Shown piece by piece: positions 1 to 7,581 of a DNA stretch of 64,000 nt. The notes under the pieces were generated by a model. That model had not been told where the DNA came from, searched no databases, and saw only the letters and a list, made by a program, of their open reading frames with translations. Where the stretch lies: positions 1-64,000 of the forward strand of contig NZ_JDTH01000006.1 in the NCBI RefSeq assembly GCF_000710615.1, read 5' to 3'. The translations under genes and the position numbers were made by a program. The stretch comes from Haladaptatus cibarius D43 (GTDB lineage Archaea; Halobacteriota; Halobacteria; Halobacteriales; Haladaptataceae). Each line of letters starts with the position of its first letter. Within the stretch, counting starts at the first letter, position 1.

Positions 1-838
1 CGACGTCGCCGACGAGTTCGACCTTCACGGAGGGCATCTCCTCGTGGACGACACGATGTGGGCGCTGTTCACCCAAGACCTCCGGAGCGCACTTCCGGAG
101 GCAACCTTCGGTCTCGCCAGCGAAGTTCTCGAACCTCTCCGAATGCGAAAAGACGAAGCGGAAATCGAGGCGCTACGACGCGCTGGCGAGGTCGCAGACG
201 AGGTCTGCGTCGAAATCCGCGAACTCGGCGAGGACGCAATCGGGATGACCGAGGGCGAACTGGCGCAGGAAATCGAGTCTCGATTGAACGATGCGGGCGG
301 CGACGAACCCGCATTCGGCACTATCGTCGGTTCCGGGCCGAACGGGGCGAAACCGCATCACGGTCATGGCGACCGTCAAATCGGGTACGGCGACCCCGTC
401 GTCCTCGATTTCGGCGCGTTCGTGGACGGCTATCCGGGCGACCAGACTAGAACCGTCGTCTTCGCGGGGACGCCGCCGGAGGAGTTCGACCGGGTTCATC
501 GTGTCGTCCGCGAAGCACAGCAAGCGGGCGTTGAGGCCGCCGAACCCGGCGTCACTGCCGAATCCGTGGACGAGGCAACCCGCGAGGTTATCGAATCCTA
601 CGGCTACGGCGAGCAGTTCATTCACCGAACCGGCCACGGAGTCGGCTTGGACGTTCACGAAGGGCCGTACATCGTTTCGGGGAACGACCTGCAACTCCAA
701 TCCGGGATGGTGTTCAGCATCGAACCCGGCGTCTACATCCCCGGCGAGTTCGGCGTCCGAATCGAGGATTTGGTCGTCGTTACGGAGGACGGCTGTGAAC
801 GATTGAACGATTCTCCCCGGACGTGGCAAGCGCTGTAG
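1..838 (+). CDS. M24 family metallopeptidase (Xaa-Pro aminopeptidase type), 5' truncated
   Basis: The reading frame is open from base 2, so the start lies outside the window; 278 residues remain. The fragment keeps the end of a creatinase-like N-terminal domain and the whole pita-bread catalytic domain. The five expected metal ligands of M24 peptidases are visible: Asp in LDFG (near base 407), Asp in GDQTRT, His in HRTGHG, Glu in SIEPGVY and Glu in VRIEDL. Family members use two divalent metals to cleave the bond before proline in dipeptides or peptides in the cytoplasm. The short intergenic stretch after the stop leads to a gene on the opposite strand. Whether it is an aminopeptidase or a prolidase cannot be told. 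Confidence 0.93.
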   Translation, partial: DVADEFDLHGGHLLVDDTMWALFTQDLRSALPEATFGLASEVLEPLRMRKDEAEIEALRRAGEVADEVCVEIRELGEDAIGMTEGELAQEIESRLNDAGGDEPAFGTIVGSGPNGAKPHHGHGDRQIGYGDPVVLDFGAFVDGYPGDQTRTVVFAGTPPEEFDRVHRVVREAQQAGVEAAEPGVTAESVDEATREVIESYGYGEQFIHRTGHGVGLDVHEGPYIVSGNDLQLQSGMVFSIEPGVYIPGEFGVRIEDLVVVTEDGCERLNDSPRTWQAL

Positions 839-909
839 GATAGCTCTCGATTTGTGTCGGTCGCTCCTCCAGTCTCATTTCAAAAAATTCGCGAGCCTGC
901 TAGAATCCG

Positions 910-1716
910 CTAGCAGTCGTTCGTGTCTTCGTCGTCAGTCGCTTCGTCGTCCTCGGAATCCGAGTCTTCGGCCGTGTCGTCCGAGCCATCGTCGTCGGTA
1001 CTTTCATCCGAATCGTCGATCGTTTCTTCGTCGCTGTTGTCGGACTCTTCGCTGTCGTCCGTGTCGTTGCTATCGTCTTTCGGGGTCGTCGCGGAGTCGT
1101 CGGAGTCGTCCGTCGAGTCGTCGGTGTTGTCGTCAGACCCGTCGTCTGCGCCATCGTCGGAACCGTCACCAGCATCGCCATCCGAACCGTCGTCCGCGTT
1201 GTCGTCGGAGTCGTCGCTGTCGTCCGAATCATCGGAATCGTCGGTGTCATCCGAGTCATCGGAGCCGTTCGATTCATCGTCGCCGGGTGCAGTTGCACCC
1301 TGTTCGCTGTCGTCACCACCACTCTGCGTCGCCGTCACGATGCCGCCATCGTCGCGTAGTTCGACGATGTCCGGTTCTCCGTTGTAGAGAACGGTGCCGT
1401 CGTATCCGGCATTGTAGTCCGCATCGATTGTCGTCTCACTACCCGTTCCGACCGTTATCGACTCTCCCGGGTCGATACTCGTTCCATACGGGAACGAAAA
1501 TCGTTCGTAGTTATCGCCGAACGAAACCGTCATTCCTGAGAGGTCATACGACTGGTCACCCTCGTTTTCGATGACGACGTACTCTCCCTCATCGTTGACC
1601 TCGGAGATGCCGAGGTCAAGCTCGGCGTATTGTGCGCTTACGAGATGGAATCCGGTTGCAGACAGTAGCAACGCGAACACCACCGCGATCACTGCACCAC
1701 GTCCTTTCGATTTCAT
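910..1716 (-). CDS. Secreted lamin-tail-domain protein with long Ser/Asp-rich tail
   Basis: 268 residues. Residues 1-29 form a Sec-type signal (Lys/Arg start, then AVIAVVFALLLSATGFHLV) ending near a VSA-QYA cleavage site. Residues 30-125 match a lamin-tail domain: ISEVNDEGEYVVIENEG, DLSGMTVS, FPYGTSIDPGESITVGTG, and a terminal VELRDDGG. Residues 135-268 are almost only Ser, Asp, Glu and Thr, ending in Asn-Asp-Cys. The tail looks like an extended acidic stalk or spacer at the salty cell surface, which is an inference. There is no lipobox and no PGF-CTERM signal, so anchoring is unclear. The Asp-Ser codons also create an open frame on the + strand that is not a gene. Confidence 0.8.
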   Translation of the reverse strand: MKSKGRGAVIAVVFALLLSATGFHLVSAQYAELDLGISEVNDEGEYVVIENEGDQSYDLSGMTVSFGDNYERFSFPYGTSIDPGESITVGTGSETTIDADYNAGYDGTVLYNGEPDIVELRDDGGIVTATQSGGDDSEQGATAPGDDESNGSDDSDDTDDSDDSDDSDDSDDNADDGSDGDAGDGSDDGADDGSDDNTDDSTDDSDDSATTPKDDSNDTDDSEESDNSDEETIDDSDESTDDDGSDDTAEDSDSEDDEATDDEDTNDC

Positions 1717-1947
1717 GATTTACTCTGTTAGGTGTGAACGTGCCGGAAATTTCATTTCGATGCACTGTAATTATTCGTTGTCTCGCGGTAATTCCGGCTC
1801 GTTCGTATGATAATCATGTTGTCGATTATATTTATATAATATTGGCCGAATAACAAATTATTCAGATTTGGAATATGATAATTGTGTGGGGTATATACTA
1901 CTGTAATGATTCTTTCCCGAAGTTGAATTTAGAGGATATATCCGAAA

Positions 1948-2826
1948 TTACAGTGGTCTCCGAGGAGTAACGACCGGCCCTTCCGGGCCGATTCCGACCG
2001 TCGCCTCGACGCCGAACACGTCGGCCAACAGCTCTTCGGTCACCACTTCGCTCGGCGGTCCCCAGTCGTACGGTTCGCCGTCCCGCAGGGCGACGAGGTT
2101 GTTGGCGTAGCGGGCCGCCTGTGAAATGTCGTGGAGGACGATGCCGATTGTCAGGTCTTCTTCCTGCGCGAGGGTTCGGACGACTTCCAGCACGCGAAGT
2201 TGGTGGCGCAAGTCGAGGTAGGTGGTCGGTTCGTCCAGCAGGAGAACGTCCGTATCTTGGGCCAACACCATCGCAATCCACGCGAGTTGCCGCTGGCCGC
2301 CACTGAGACTGCCCATCTCCTCGTCTCGAAGGTGGGTGACTCCCGCGAGTTCGAGAGCCTTTTCTACAGCCTCGTGGTCTTCTTCCGTTTTCGACTCGAA
2401 AAATCCGCGATGCGGGTACCGCCCGTGATACGCGAGGTTTTCTACGGTCAGGTTTCCGGGCGACTCGTTCTCTTGAGAGAGCAAGCCGAGTTTTCGGGCC
2501 AGCGTTTTGGTTCCGAGTGAGTGTACGTCCTCGCCATCGAGCTGTACGACTCCCGATTCGGGGTGGAGTTCCCGCGACATCGCCTTGAGAAGCGTGCTTT
2601 TCCCGCTTCCATTCGGCCCGACAAGGGCCGTGATTTCGCCCGCCGGGACGACGATGGATTCACATTCGACGATGATACCCGAGTTGGGATAGCCGATTTC
2701 CAAATCGACTCCGCGAAGTTCGCTCGCGTTTTCGGGGTTCTGCTCTCCGCCAGCGTCCATTTCTTTCCGTTCTGCGACCATTCCACCGTCGGTCTGTCGC
2801 TCGTCGTCGGTTGTTCGTTCGCTCAT
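1948..2826 (-). CDS. Ferric-siderophore/cobalamin ABC transporter ATP-binding protein
   Basis: 292 residues from the ATG at 2826, which overlaps the TGA of the preceding FAD gene by four bases (ATGA). A longer frame upstream is only read-through into that gene. Walker A GPNGSGKS, signature LSGGQRQLAWIAMVLAQ, Walker B VLLLDEPTTYLDL and the switch His in VLHDISQAAR are all intact. The spacing matches the FecE/FhuC/BtuD group that powers import of ferric siderophores, haem or cobalamin. An acidic linker of about 35 residues precedes the ABC domain. It is last in the operon permease, FAD protein, ATPase, and should pair with the permease at 3638-4729 and the binding protein at 5091-6269. Confidence 0.93.
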   Translation of the reverse strand: MSERTTDDERQTDGGMVAERKEMDAGGEQNPENASELRGVDLEIGYPNSGIIVECESIVVPAGEITALVGPNGSGKSTLLKAMSRELHPESGVVQLDGEDVHSLGTKTLARKLGLLSQENESPGNLTVENLAYHGRYPHRGFFESKTEEDHEAVEKALELAGVTHLRDEEMGSLSGGQRQLAWIAMVLAQDTDVLLLDEPTTYLDLRHQLRVLEVVRTLAQEEDLTIGIVLHDISQAARYANNLVALRDGEPYDWGPPSEVVTEELLADVFGVEATVGIGPEGPVVTPRRPL

Positions 2827-3638
2827 GGTTCGATTTCCTCCATGTGTTTTCGGACGAGATTCCGCCCGCGCTCCGCTCGTTTCACTCGCTCCGTATCGTC
2901 CATCTCCAGTGAGGTGTATTCGCGCTTGAGCCGTTCTTTCATTCGCTTTTTGTCTTCGGGAGTCGCACTTTCGGGCGCGTGCTCGGCGATTAAATCGTCC
3001 AACCATTCCCAGTTCGTTCCGCTGTACCGTCCCTCCTCGACAGTCCAATCGTAGTAGTGCTCGGCGGCCTCATCCCAGAGTTCCTCGTCCTCTCGCCGAA
3101 CGTCGCGGACGAGCGCCAGCGCAGTCCGCGCACCGTCGCCCGCGCTGACGATGGCTTGATGTTCCGCCTCGCCGAGCCATCCCGTGACGTACAGTCCGGA
3201 AACGGGTGTTTTCCCGTCGCGTTCGACGGACTCCAACTCCGTTTCGAAATCGGACAGATATTCGTCGTCGTAGACTGACGCGGCGACCAGTCGATTCGGT
3301 TCGATTTCTCGACCGTCCTGCGTCGTCACGCGAAACCCGTCGTCGGTTTTCTCGGCGGCGACCACCATCCCGTCCGTGATTTCTGCTCCCGCGAGTTCGG
3401 CCTGTTCTCGGCTCATCGCAAGGAACGTCTCCGGCGGAATTCCACCGGGGAAGCCGAGGTAGTTCTCCAGATGCACACACTGACGAATCGCGGCTGTTCC
3501 GCCGTCGAATACGAGCGTATCGAGTCCGTACCGGGCGAGAAACACCGCGGCGGAGAGGCCCGACGCACCGCCGCCGACAATGACGACATCCCGGTTCGAA
3601 GCCGTTCTTTCGCCCTCCGTCCGTTCTTTTTCCACCAT
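2823..3638 (-). CDS. FAD-binding oxidoreductase, thioredoxin-reductase-like, without NADPH domain
   Basis: 271 residues. An N-terminal Rossmann fingerprint VVIVGGGASGLSAAVFLARYGL and the second FAD segment (GLYVTGWLGE, then GDGARTALAL) resemble thioredoxin reductase-like flavoproteins. The stretch between them is short: the NADPH-binding domain and the redox CxxC are missing, while a charged helical C-terminus of about 90 residues is added. Translation is coupled on both sides, since its start codon shares one base with the permease stop and its stop overlaps the ATPase start. Lying inside a ferric-siderophore transport operon under an iron-type operator, it may help release iron by reduction. 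That role is inferred, and the electron donor is unknown. Confidence 0.8.
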   Translation of the reverse strand: MVEKERTEGERTASNRDVVIVGGGASGLSAAVFLARYGLDTLVFDGGTAAIRQCVHLENYLGFPGGIPPETFLAMSREQAELAGAEITDGMVVAAEKTDDGFRVTTQDGREIEPNRLVAASVYDDEYLSDFETELESVERDGKTPVSGLYVTGWLGEAEHQAIVSAGDGARTALALVRDVRREDEELWDEAAEHYYDWTVEEGRYSGTNWEWLDDLIAEHAPESATPEDKKRMKERLKREYTSLEMDDTERVKRAERGRNLVRKHMEEIEP

Positions 3639-4729
3639 CAGAGTTCACCCAGTTGTTGTCGCTTTCGCATGAGATAGAGGAAGTACGGCCCGCCGACCAG
3701 TCCGGTGACGATGCCTACCGGAACCTGAACCGGGTTGAGCGCGAGGCGCGCGCCCACGTCTGCACCGACGACCAGCGCAGGCCCCGCGAACAGACAGCCG
3801 ATAACCAGTTTTCGGTAGTCGGTTCCGACGACGTTTCGGACGATGTGCGGGACGATGAGGCCGACGAAACTGACGATTCCGGCGACCGAAATGGCGGTGC
3901 TCGCGGCGAGAATCGCCAATGTGGAGAGCATGAATCGGACGCGTTCGACCGACATTCCGAGCGACCGGGCGGTTCGTTCGCCGAGCAGGAGGAGGTTCAA
4001 CTGCCGCGACACGACGAGGGAAATCGGGACGATGAACAGCGTCGGAATCAGGGCGGTTCTAACTTGTTCCCATCCGGTTCCCGTGAGCGACCCGGTCGTC
4101 CACGCGAGGGCGGTCTGTACCACGCCGATGTCCTGCGCGAAAAAGAACAGGCCGCGCTGGAACGAGTAGAAAATCGTTCCGACGATGAACCCGGCCAGCA
4201 CGAGGCGGACGGGACTCGTCCCACCTTTCCAGGCGATTGCGTACACGATCATGAAGGCGACGATGCCGCCCAGTGCGGCGAATATCGGCAGGAACATCGA
4301 CAGGCCGCTGAAGACGATGAGCGTGAGCAGGACGGCGAAACCAGCGCCGTGGCTCACGCCGAGGATGTACGGACTGGCCAGTTCGTTGCGTGTGACAGCC
4401 TGAAAGATGGCTCCCGAGATGGCGAGATTGGCACCGACCAGAATCCCGACGAGGACGCGCGGGAGTCGAAGGCTCCAGACGACGGTGGTTTCACTGCTCA
4501 ACTCCACAGGAATCTCGTTCCCGAGGAGCAGCGCCAGCAGCACGTCGGGATTTGTTATCACCTTCGGGTCGAACACCGCCCCCCACGCCTGTTCGAGCGA
4601 CATGCTAAACGCCCCGAAACTCACCTGCACCAGTCCACCAATCACGACGATGGCAGTGCTGGCAATTGCGACTGCCGCCAGTGCCCCGTCGAACGTCTTC
4701 GTTACCTCGTTCTCAAAATTCTCGCTCAT
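3638..4729 (-). CDS. FecCD-family ABC transporter permease (iron-siderophore type)
   Basis: 363 residues with about nine to ten hydrophobic segments, typical of the FecCD/BtuC family. Recognisable family stretches are LRLPRVLVGILVGANLAISG, then TRNELASPYILGVSHGAG and the late IVSFVGLIVPHIVRNVVG. The cytoplasmic gate/coupling region with the G-R-T-A-R-S-L-G-M segment (near residues 250-258) is present. Only one permease gene is seen, so a homodimer is expected. It opens the three-gene operon; a TTTAGG-N4-CCTAAA palindrome lies about 77 bases upstream of its ATG. A long open frame on the opposite strand is a shadow. Confidence 0.94.
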   Translation of the reverse strand: MSENFENEVTKTFDGALAAVAIASTAIVVIGGLVQVSFGAFSMSLEQAWGAVFDPKVITNPDVLLALLLGNEIPVELSSETTVVWSLRLPRVLVGILVGANLAISGAIFQAVTRNELASPYILGVSHGAGFAVLLTLIVFSGLSMFLPIFAALGGIVAFMIVYAIAWKGGTSPVRLVLAGFIVGTIFYSFQRGLFFFAQDIGVVQTALAWTTGSLTGTGWEQVRTALIPTLFIVPISLVVSRQLNLLLLGERTARSLGMSVERVRFMLSTLAILAASTAISVAGIVSFVGLIVPHIVRNVVGTDYRKLVIGCLFAGPALVVGADVGARLALNPVQVPVGIVTGLVGGPYFLYLMRKRQQLGEL

Positions 4730-5090
4730 GTATCCTCTTTTTGTGACTCGGTCGAATCGAGTGCCGCCGGTCGCACTTTGTCGATTTCGAGTCCTCGTTC
4801 CTGACTTTAGGTCACCCTAAACGCCGATAAGAGCTTTGGTTTTCCGCACCGCACCCAAATCTGCTTTATTTTCCGTCTTCCGACGCGATACTCTACTCTG
4901 TTCAGATTTGTTCGTCTGAAATTATATCTGCCACTTCGCGCTCATCGGTCGGTTGACTTTCGGGGAGTGTTCTCGCTCTTCTCTGTTGTGTAAAATAAGG
5001 GTGATTTGTGATATGGGATTGAACGCGAGCGCGATGCCCACCGTGCTCGCGTCGTTCTGCGTGCGATACACTGACTACTGCTTGTTCGTC
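4730..5090. other. Intergenic region with iron-type promoter
   Basis: About 360 bases separate the permease start from the stop of the binding-protein gene. The part next to the permease holds the palindromic operator at 4806-4821 and a weak TATA-like CTTATC element read on the minus strand near 4825-4832. The rest is AT-richer, and I see no coding potential or strong hairpin in it. The open frame running through 4953-5420 on + is mostly antisense to the binding-protein gene. Confidence 0.5.
4806..4821. promoter_or_regulatory. Palindromic operator TTTAGG-N4-CCTAAA, probable DtxR/SirR-family iron site
   Basis: A perfect inverted repeat of six bases with a 4-base spacer (TCAC) lies in the promoter of the permease-FAD-ATPase operon. 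The same half-sites with the same spacing recur at 6272-6287 before the binding-protein gene. The arms resemble those of DtxR/IdeR boxes (TTAGG...CCTAA). Haloarchaea use DtxR-family regulators (SirR, Idr) for iron uptake genes, so iron-dependent repression is the likely role. The regulator gene itself is not in the window. Confidence 0.75.
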
Positions 5091-6269
5091 TTAACCGTTG
5101 ACGATGTTGACGACCTTCTCGCGGTCGAACAGCTGTTCGGAAATGTCGTACACCTGCTTCGCCGCGCGCTCGGTGACGACGAGGTTCGTGATTGGCCCCT
5201 GATAGAGCGGGCCGCCACGGTACACGTCGCCGTTTTTGACCGCCGTGAGTTTGCTCGCCACGTTGTGGTCTTTCATGAACGAGACGACGGTGTTCTGGAA
5301 CTCCTCTTTTGTCTTCGCTTCGTGACCACGGAAGAGGAGTACGTCGGGGTCGATTTCGAGCAAAGTTTCGTAATCGACCTCGCCGCGGTTTTTGTGGAAG
5401 TCACGAACCGACGTGTTTGAAAGTGCGTCTTTGACTTTCAGGCTCCGCCACTGCTTGAAACTCGTCCCCTCGCTGATGAGGTAGGGGAGGAACGCCGTCG
5501 GTTCGTTGCCCGACGCCCACATGGTTGCGACTTCGGGGCGGTCGGCTTTGTTCTTCGGAACGACCGAATCGACTTTCGATTGGAACTCTTCGTGGAGCGA
5601 CGCAAACTGTTCGTATCGGTCAGTTCGCTGGAACACCTGTGCCAACTTCTCGAACGCTTCGTACAGCGTGTAGTACTTGTAATCGTTGTGGAAGTCGTAG
5701 CTACGCGAGAAGATGCTGTTCCCGAAGAAGGGTGCGACATCATTGCGAACATCGTCGATGTCACCCTGCTCCCAGTTGAATCGGTTCAACAGGAAGTTCG
5801 GGTCAATGATGTGAACGTCGCCGTCCAGTTCGTAGAACAACTCTTTGTTTACGCCGTCCGAAGAAAGGTTGACCATGTCGCTTTTGTCGACGGACACACC
5901 CGGAATTTCGTCGTAATACTGGGTGTGGTATCGGCTGGTCAGCCATACTGCTTTCGGCGGTTCAAGTCCGAGCGCGATGCCCATGTCGGCCCAACTGCCG
6001 TTGTTGGCGACCCACGTTTCCGGCACCGATTCGAACTCCACTTCGCCGACCGGTTCCATCGACACCGAGTACGGCCCTGACTGGGAAGTCGTGCCGCCAC
6101 TGCCCGTCCCGTCGTCATCTTCACCGGTTCCGTCGGTACTCGTCTGTGTCTCGTCGCTATCGTCGCCGCCGCCGGTACATCCGGCAAGCAGTGCCGCGCC
6201 AGCGACACTGCTTCCCGTGATGAATCGACGTCGAGTGACGGTTTTCGACTCGTCTGCTACCATACTCAT
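5091..6269 (-). CDS. Iron-siderophore ABC transporter substrate-binding lipoprotein, Tat-exported
   Basis: 392 residues. The N-terminus has a twin-arginine motif (TRRRFITGSS), a short hydrophobic stretch and a lipobox LLAGC, so the mature Cys near residue 31 is probably lipidated after Tat export. A Gly/Ser/Thr/Asp linker to about residue 65 precedes a class III periplasmic-binding (FepB/FhuD-like) fold that ends near VYDISEQLF. The ligand side-chain set cannot be deduced, so siderophore, haem or cobalamin all remain possible; iron is favoured by the operator. The ATG at 6269 sits two bases from that operator, fitting a leaderless mRNA. A second in-frame ATG at 6263 is an alternative start. 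Confidence 0.92.
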   Translation of the reverse strand: MSMVADESKTVTRRRFITGSSVAGAALLAGCTGGGDDSDETQTSTDGTGEDDDGTGSGGTTSQSGPYSVSMEPVGEVEFESVPETWVANNGSWADMGIALGLEPPKAVWLTSRYHTQYYDEIPGVSVDKSDMVNLSSDGVNKELFYELDGDVHIIDPNFLLNRFNWEQGDIDDVRNDVAPFFGNSIFSRSYDFHNDYKYYTLYEAFEKLAQVFQRTDRYEQFASLHEEFQSKVDSVVPKNKADRPEVATMWASGNEPTAFLPYLISEGTSFKQWRSLKVKDALSNTSVRDFHKNRGEVDYETLLEIDPDVLLFRGHEAKTKEEFQNTVVSFMKDHNVASKLTAVKNGDVYRGGPLYQGPITNLVVTERAAKQVYDISEQLFDREKVVNIVNG

Positions 6270-6271
6270 GT

Positions 6272-6287
6272 TTTAGGCTTACCTAAA
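6272..6287. promoter_or_regulatory. Second TTTAGG-N4-CCTAAA operator abutting the binding-protein start
   Basis: The half-sites are identical to those at 4806-4821, with spacer CTTA. On the minus strand the palindrome lies immediately before the ATG at 6269, with an AT-rich TATA-like stretch (TTTTACGTA) just upstream at about 6289-6297. This would put the operator between TATA box and transcription start, a position that blocks initiation. A further half-site, CCTAAAA, lies at 6318-6324. Confidence 0.75.
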
Positions 6288-6435
6288 GATACGTAAAACT
6301 TCCCATTTTTCGGCGGGCCTAAAATCTCCTCCCGGCGTGTCTTCGATAATTTTTCGTGTCGCTTGTTGAACTTGACGGCCGAGTTTCAAATACTTGCCCA
6401 TCGTACCGCGTATCGAGAATGGGGGAGACGACACG

Positions 6436-7581
6436 ATGGGAAACAAAAACGACGGAGAGCGACGACCAGCGACGCGCTCGACGTTCGACAGACGATTTAG
6501 AACCATGGGCAGACGACGCTTCGTTTCGACGCTTCTCGGGGCCGGATTCGGTTCGATGGCGGCACTACTCACACCGGACGATATAGAATCTGCAGGGCGC
6601 AACGAAGTTCCACTCGTGTACGCGCGCGGGAGCGGCTCCGAACCGCGAACGACGACGGTTTCCGCGGACTGGTTCGAAAACCTCCGCTCGGCTTTCGACG
6701 CACACCGCCGACTCGACGTTGCCTCGCTGCCGAGTGTGGTCGGAAGTGCCGTCGTTCCGGGGGAGTTCGGCGGCCGAAACGCCGCGCTCTCGGTTGACGT
6801 GACCGGAAGCGAAGCAGGCGGCGCAGTTCCGGAACGCGTCGGCGACGTAGCAGTCGAACTGAACCGCGTCGAATCGAGGAAGACGGACGCGAATCGGAAC
6901 CGCAGTTCCGATTCGCTCGGGGGAAAACTGGTTCCCGGCGGTATCAAATGCGGCAACCGGAACTCTGCCGGAACGCTCGCACCCGCGATGTACGACGGAA
7001 CGTCCCCGTTTTTCGCCACCTCAAACCACGTCTTCGGCGGCGATGCGGAACAGCATCGGGGCGAATCGTTCTTCGTCTTCGGCGACGACACCCCGCGGAA
7101 AATCGGTGAAGTTCGCAGAGGCTACCAACTCGACGATTTCGTCCGCATCGACCCCGTAAACGGGTTTCACCCGGCGAGCGAGATTCACGGCGTCTCACCG
7201 GCCACCGTCGTCGGGCAGTTCACCCGCGAGGGACTCGCCGAACTCAAAGCGCGCGGCGAAAAACTGGAGAAAGTCGCGTATCGGTCGGGCCACTCTACCG
7301 GGGCCCTCCACGCCATCGACGGACTGACCTGCGCCTACGGAAAGGTGTGCAAGCGTGGCCAACTGAAATGGGGGTCGCAGTCGGATTTCACCGACGGCGA
7401 CAGCGGCAGCGTCAACTACCATCCCGACCCGGAAAACCCCGATACTGGCGTTCTGGTCGGCGGGTTCAACAACGCTCGGACGTGGTGGCCCGGCGAGGAT
7501 TACATCTGGGGAACGTCGGCTTACCACATCACGGCCAACTACGGCTTTACGTTCTCGCCACTGACCGCTGGCTCTCGGTGA
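6436..7581 (+). CDS. Tat-exported trypsin-like serine protease homologue
   Basis: 381 residues from the ATG at 6436, chosen because a strong GGGGGAG ribosome-binding sequence lies 8-10 bases upstream; a later ATG at 6505 would begin right at the Tat motif. The motif MGRRRFVSTLLGAGFGSM (about residues 24-41) is a twin-arginine signal. The mature part carries a chymotrypsin-like triad: His198 in SNHVFGG, Asp near 233-239 in LDDFVRID, and Ser323 in DGDSGS. The Gly-Asp-Ser-Gly-Ser element is the clearest evidence. Sequence around these motifs is otherwise diverged, with paired Cys residues (GIKCGN, LTCAYGKVCKRG). Its 3' end overlaps the convergent DUF389 gene by 35 bases. Substrate is unknown. 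Confidence 0.75.
   Translation: MGNKNDGERRPATRSTFDRRFRTMGRRRFVSTLLGAGFGSMAALLTPDDIESAGRNEVPLVYARGSGSEPRTTTVSADWFENLRSAFDAHRRLDVASLPSVVGSAVVPGEFGGRNAALSVDVTGSEAGGAVPERVGDVAVELNRVESRKTDANRNRSSDSLGGKLVPGGIKCGNRNSAGTLAPAMYDGTSPFFATSNHVFGGDAEQHRGESFFVFGDDTPRKIGEVRRGYQLDDFVRIDPVNGFHPASEIHGVSPATVVGQFTREGLAELKARGEKLEKVAYRSGHSTGALHAIDGLTCAYGKVCKRGQLKWGSQSDFTDGDSGSVNYHPDPENPDTGVLVGGFNNARTWWPGEDYIWGTSAYHITANYGFTFSPLTAGSR

Noticed and set aside
923-1387. Ser-rich open frame on +
   Set aside because: It is the antisense of the Asp-Ser repeat of the lamin-tail protein; SD codons read as S-rich codons on the other strand.
3653-4804. 383-codon open frame on + across the permease gene
   Set aside because: Antisense shadow caused by GC-biased third positions; the permease frame shows family motifs, this one does not.
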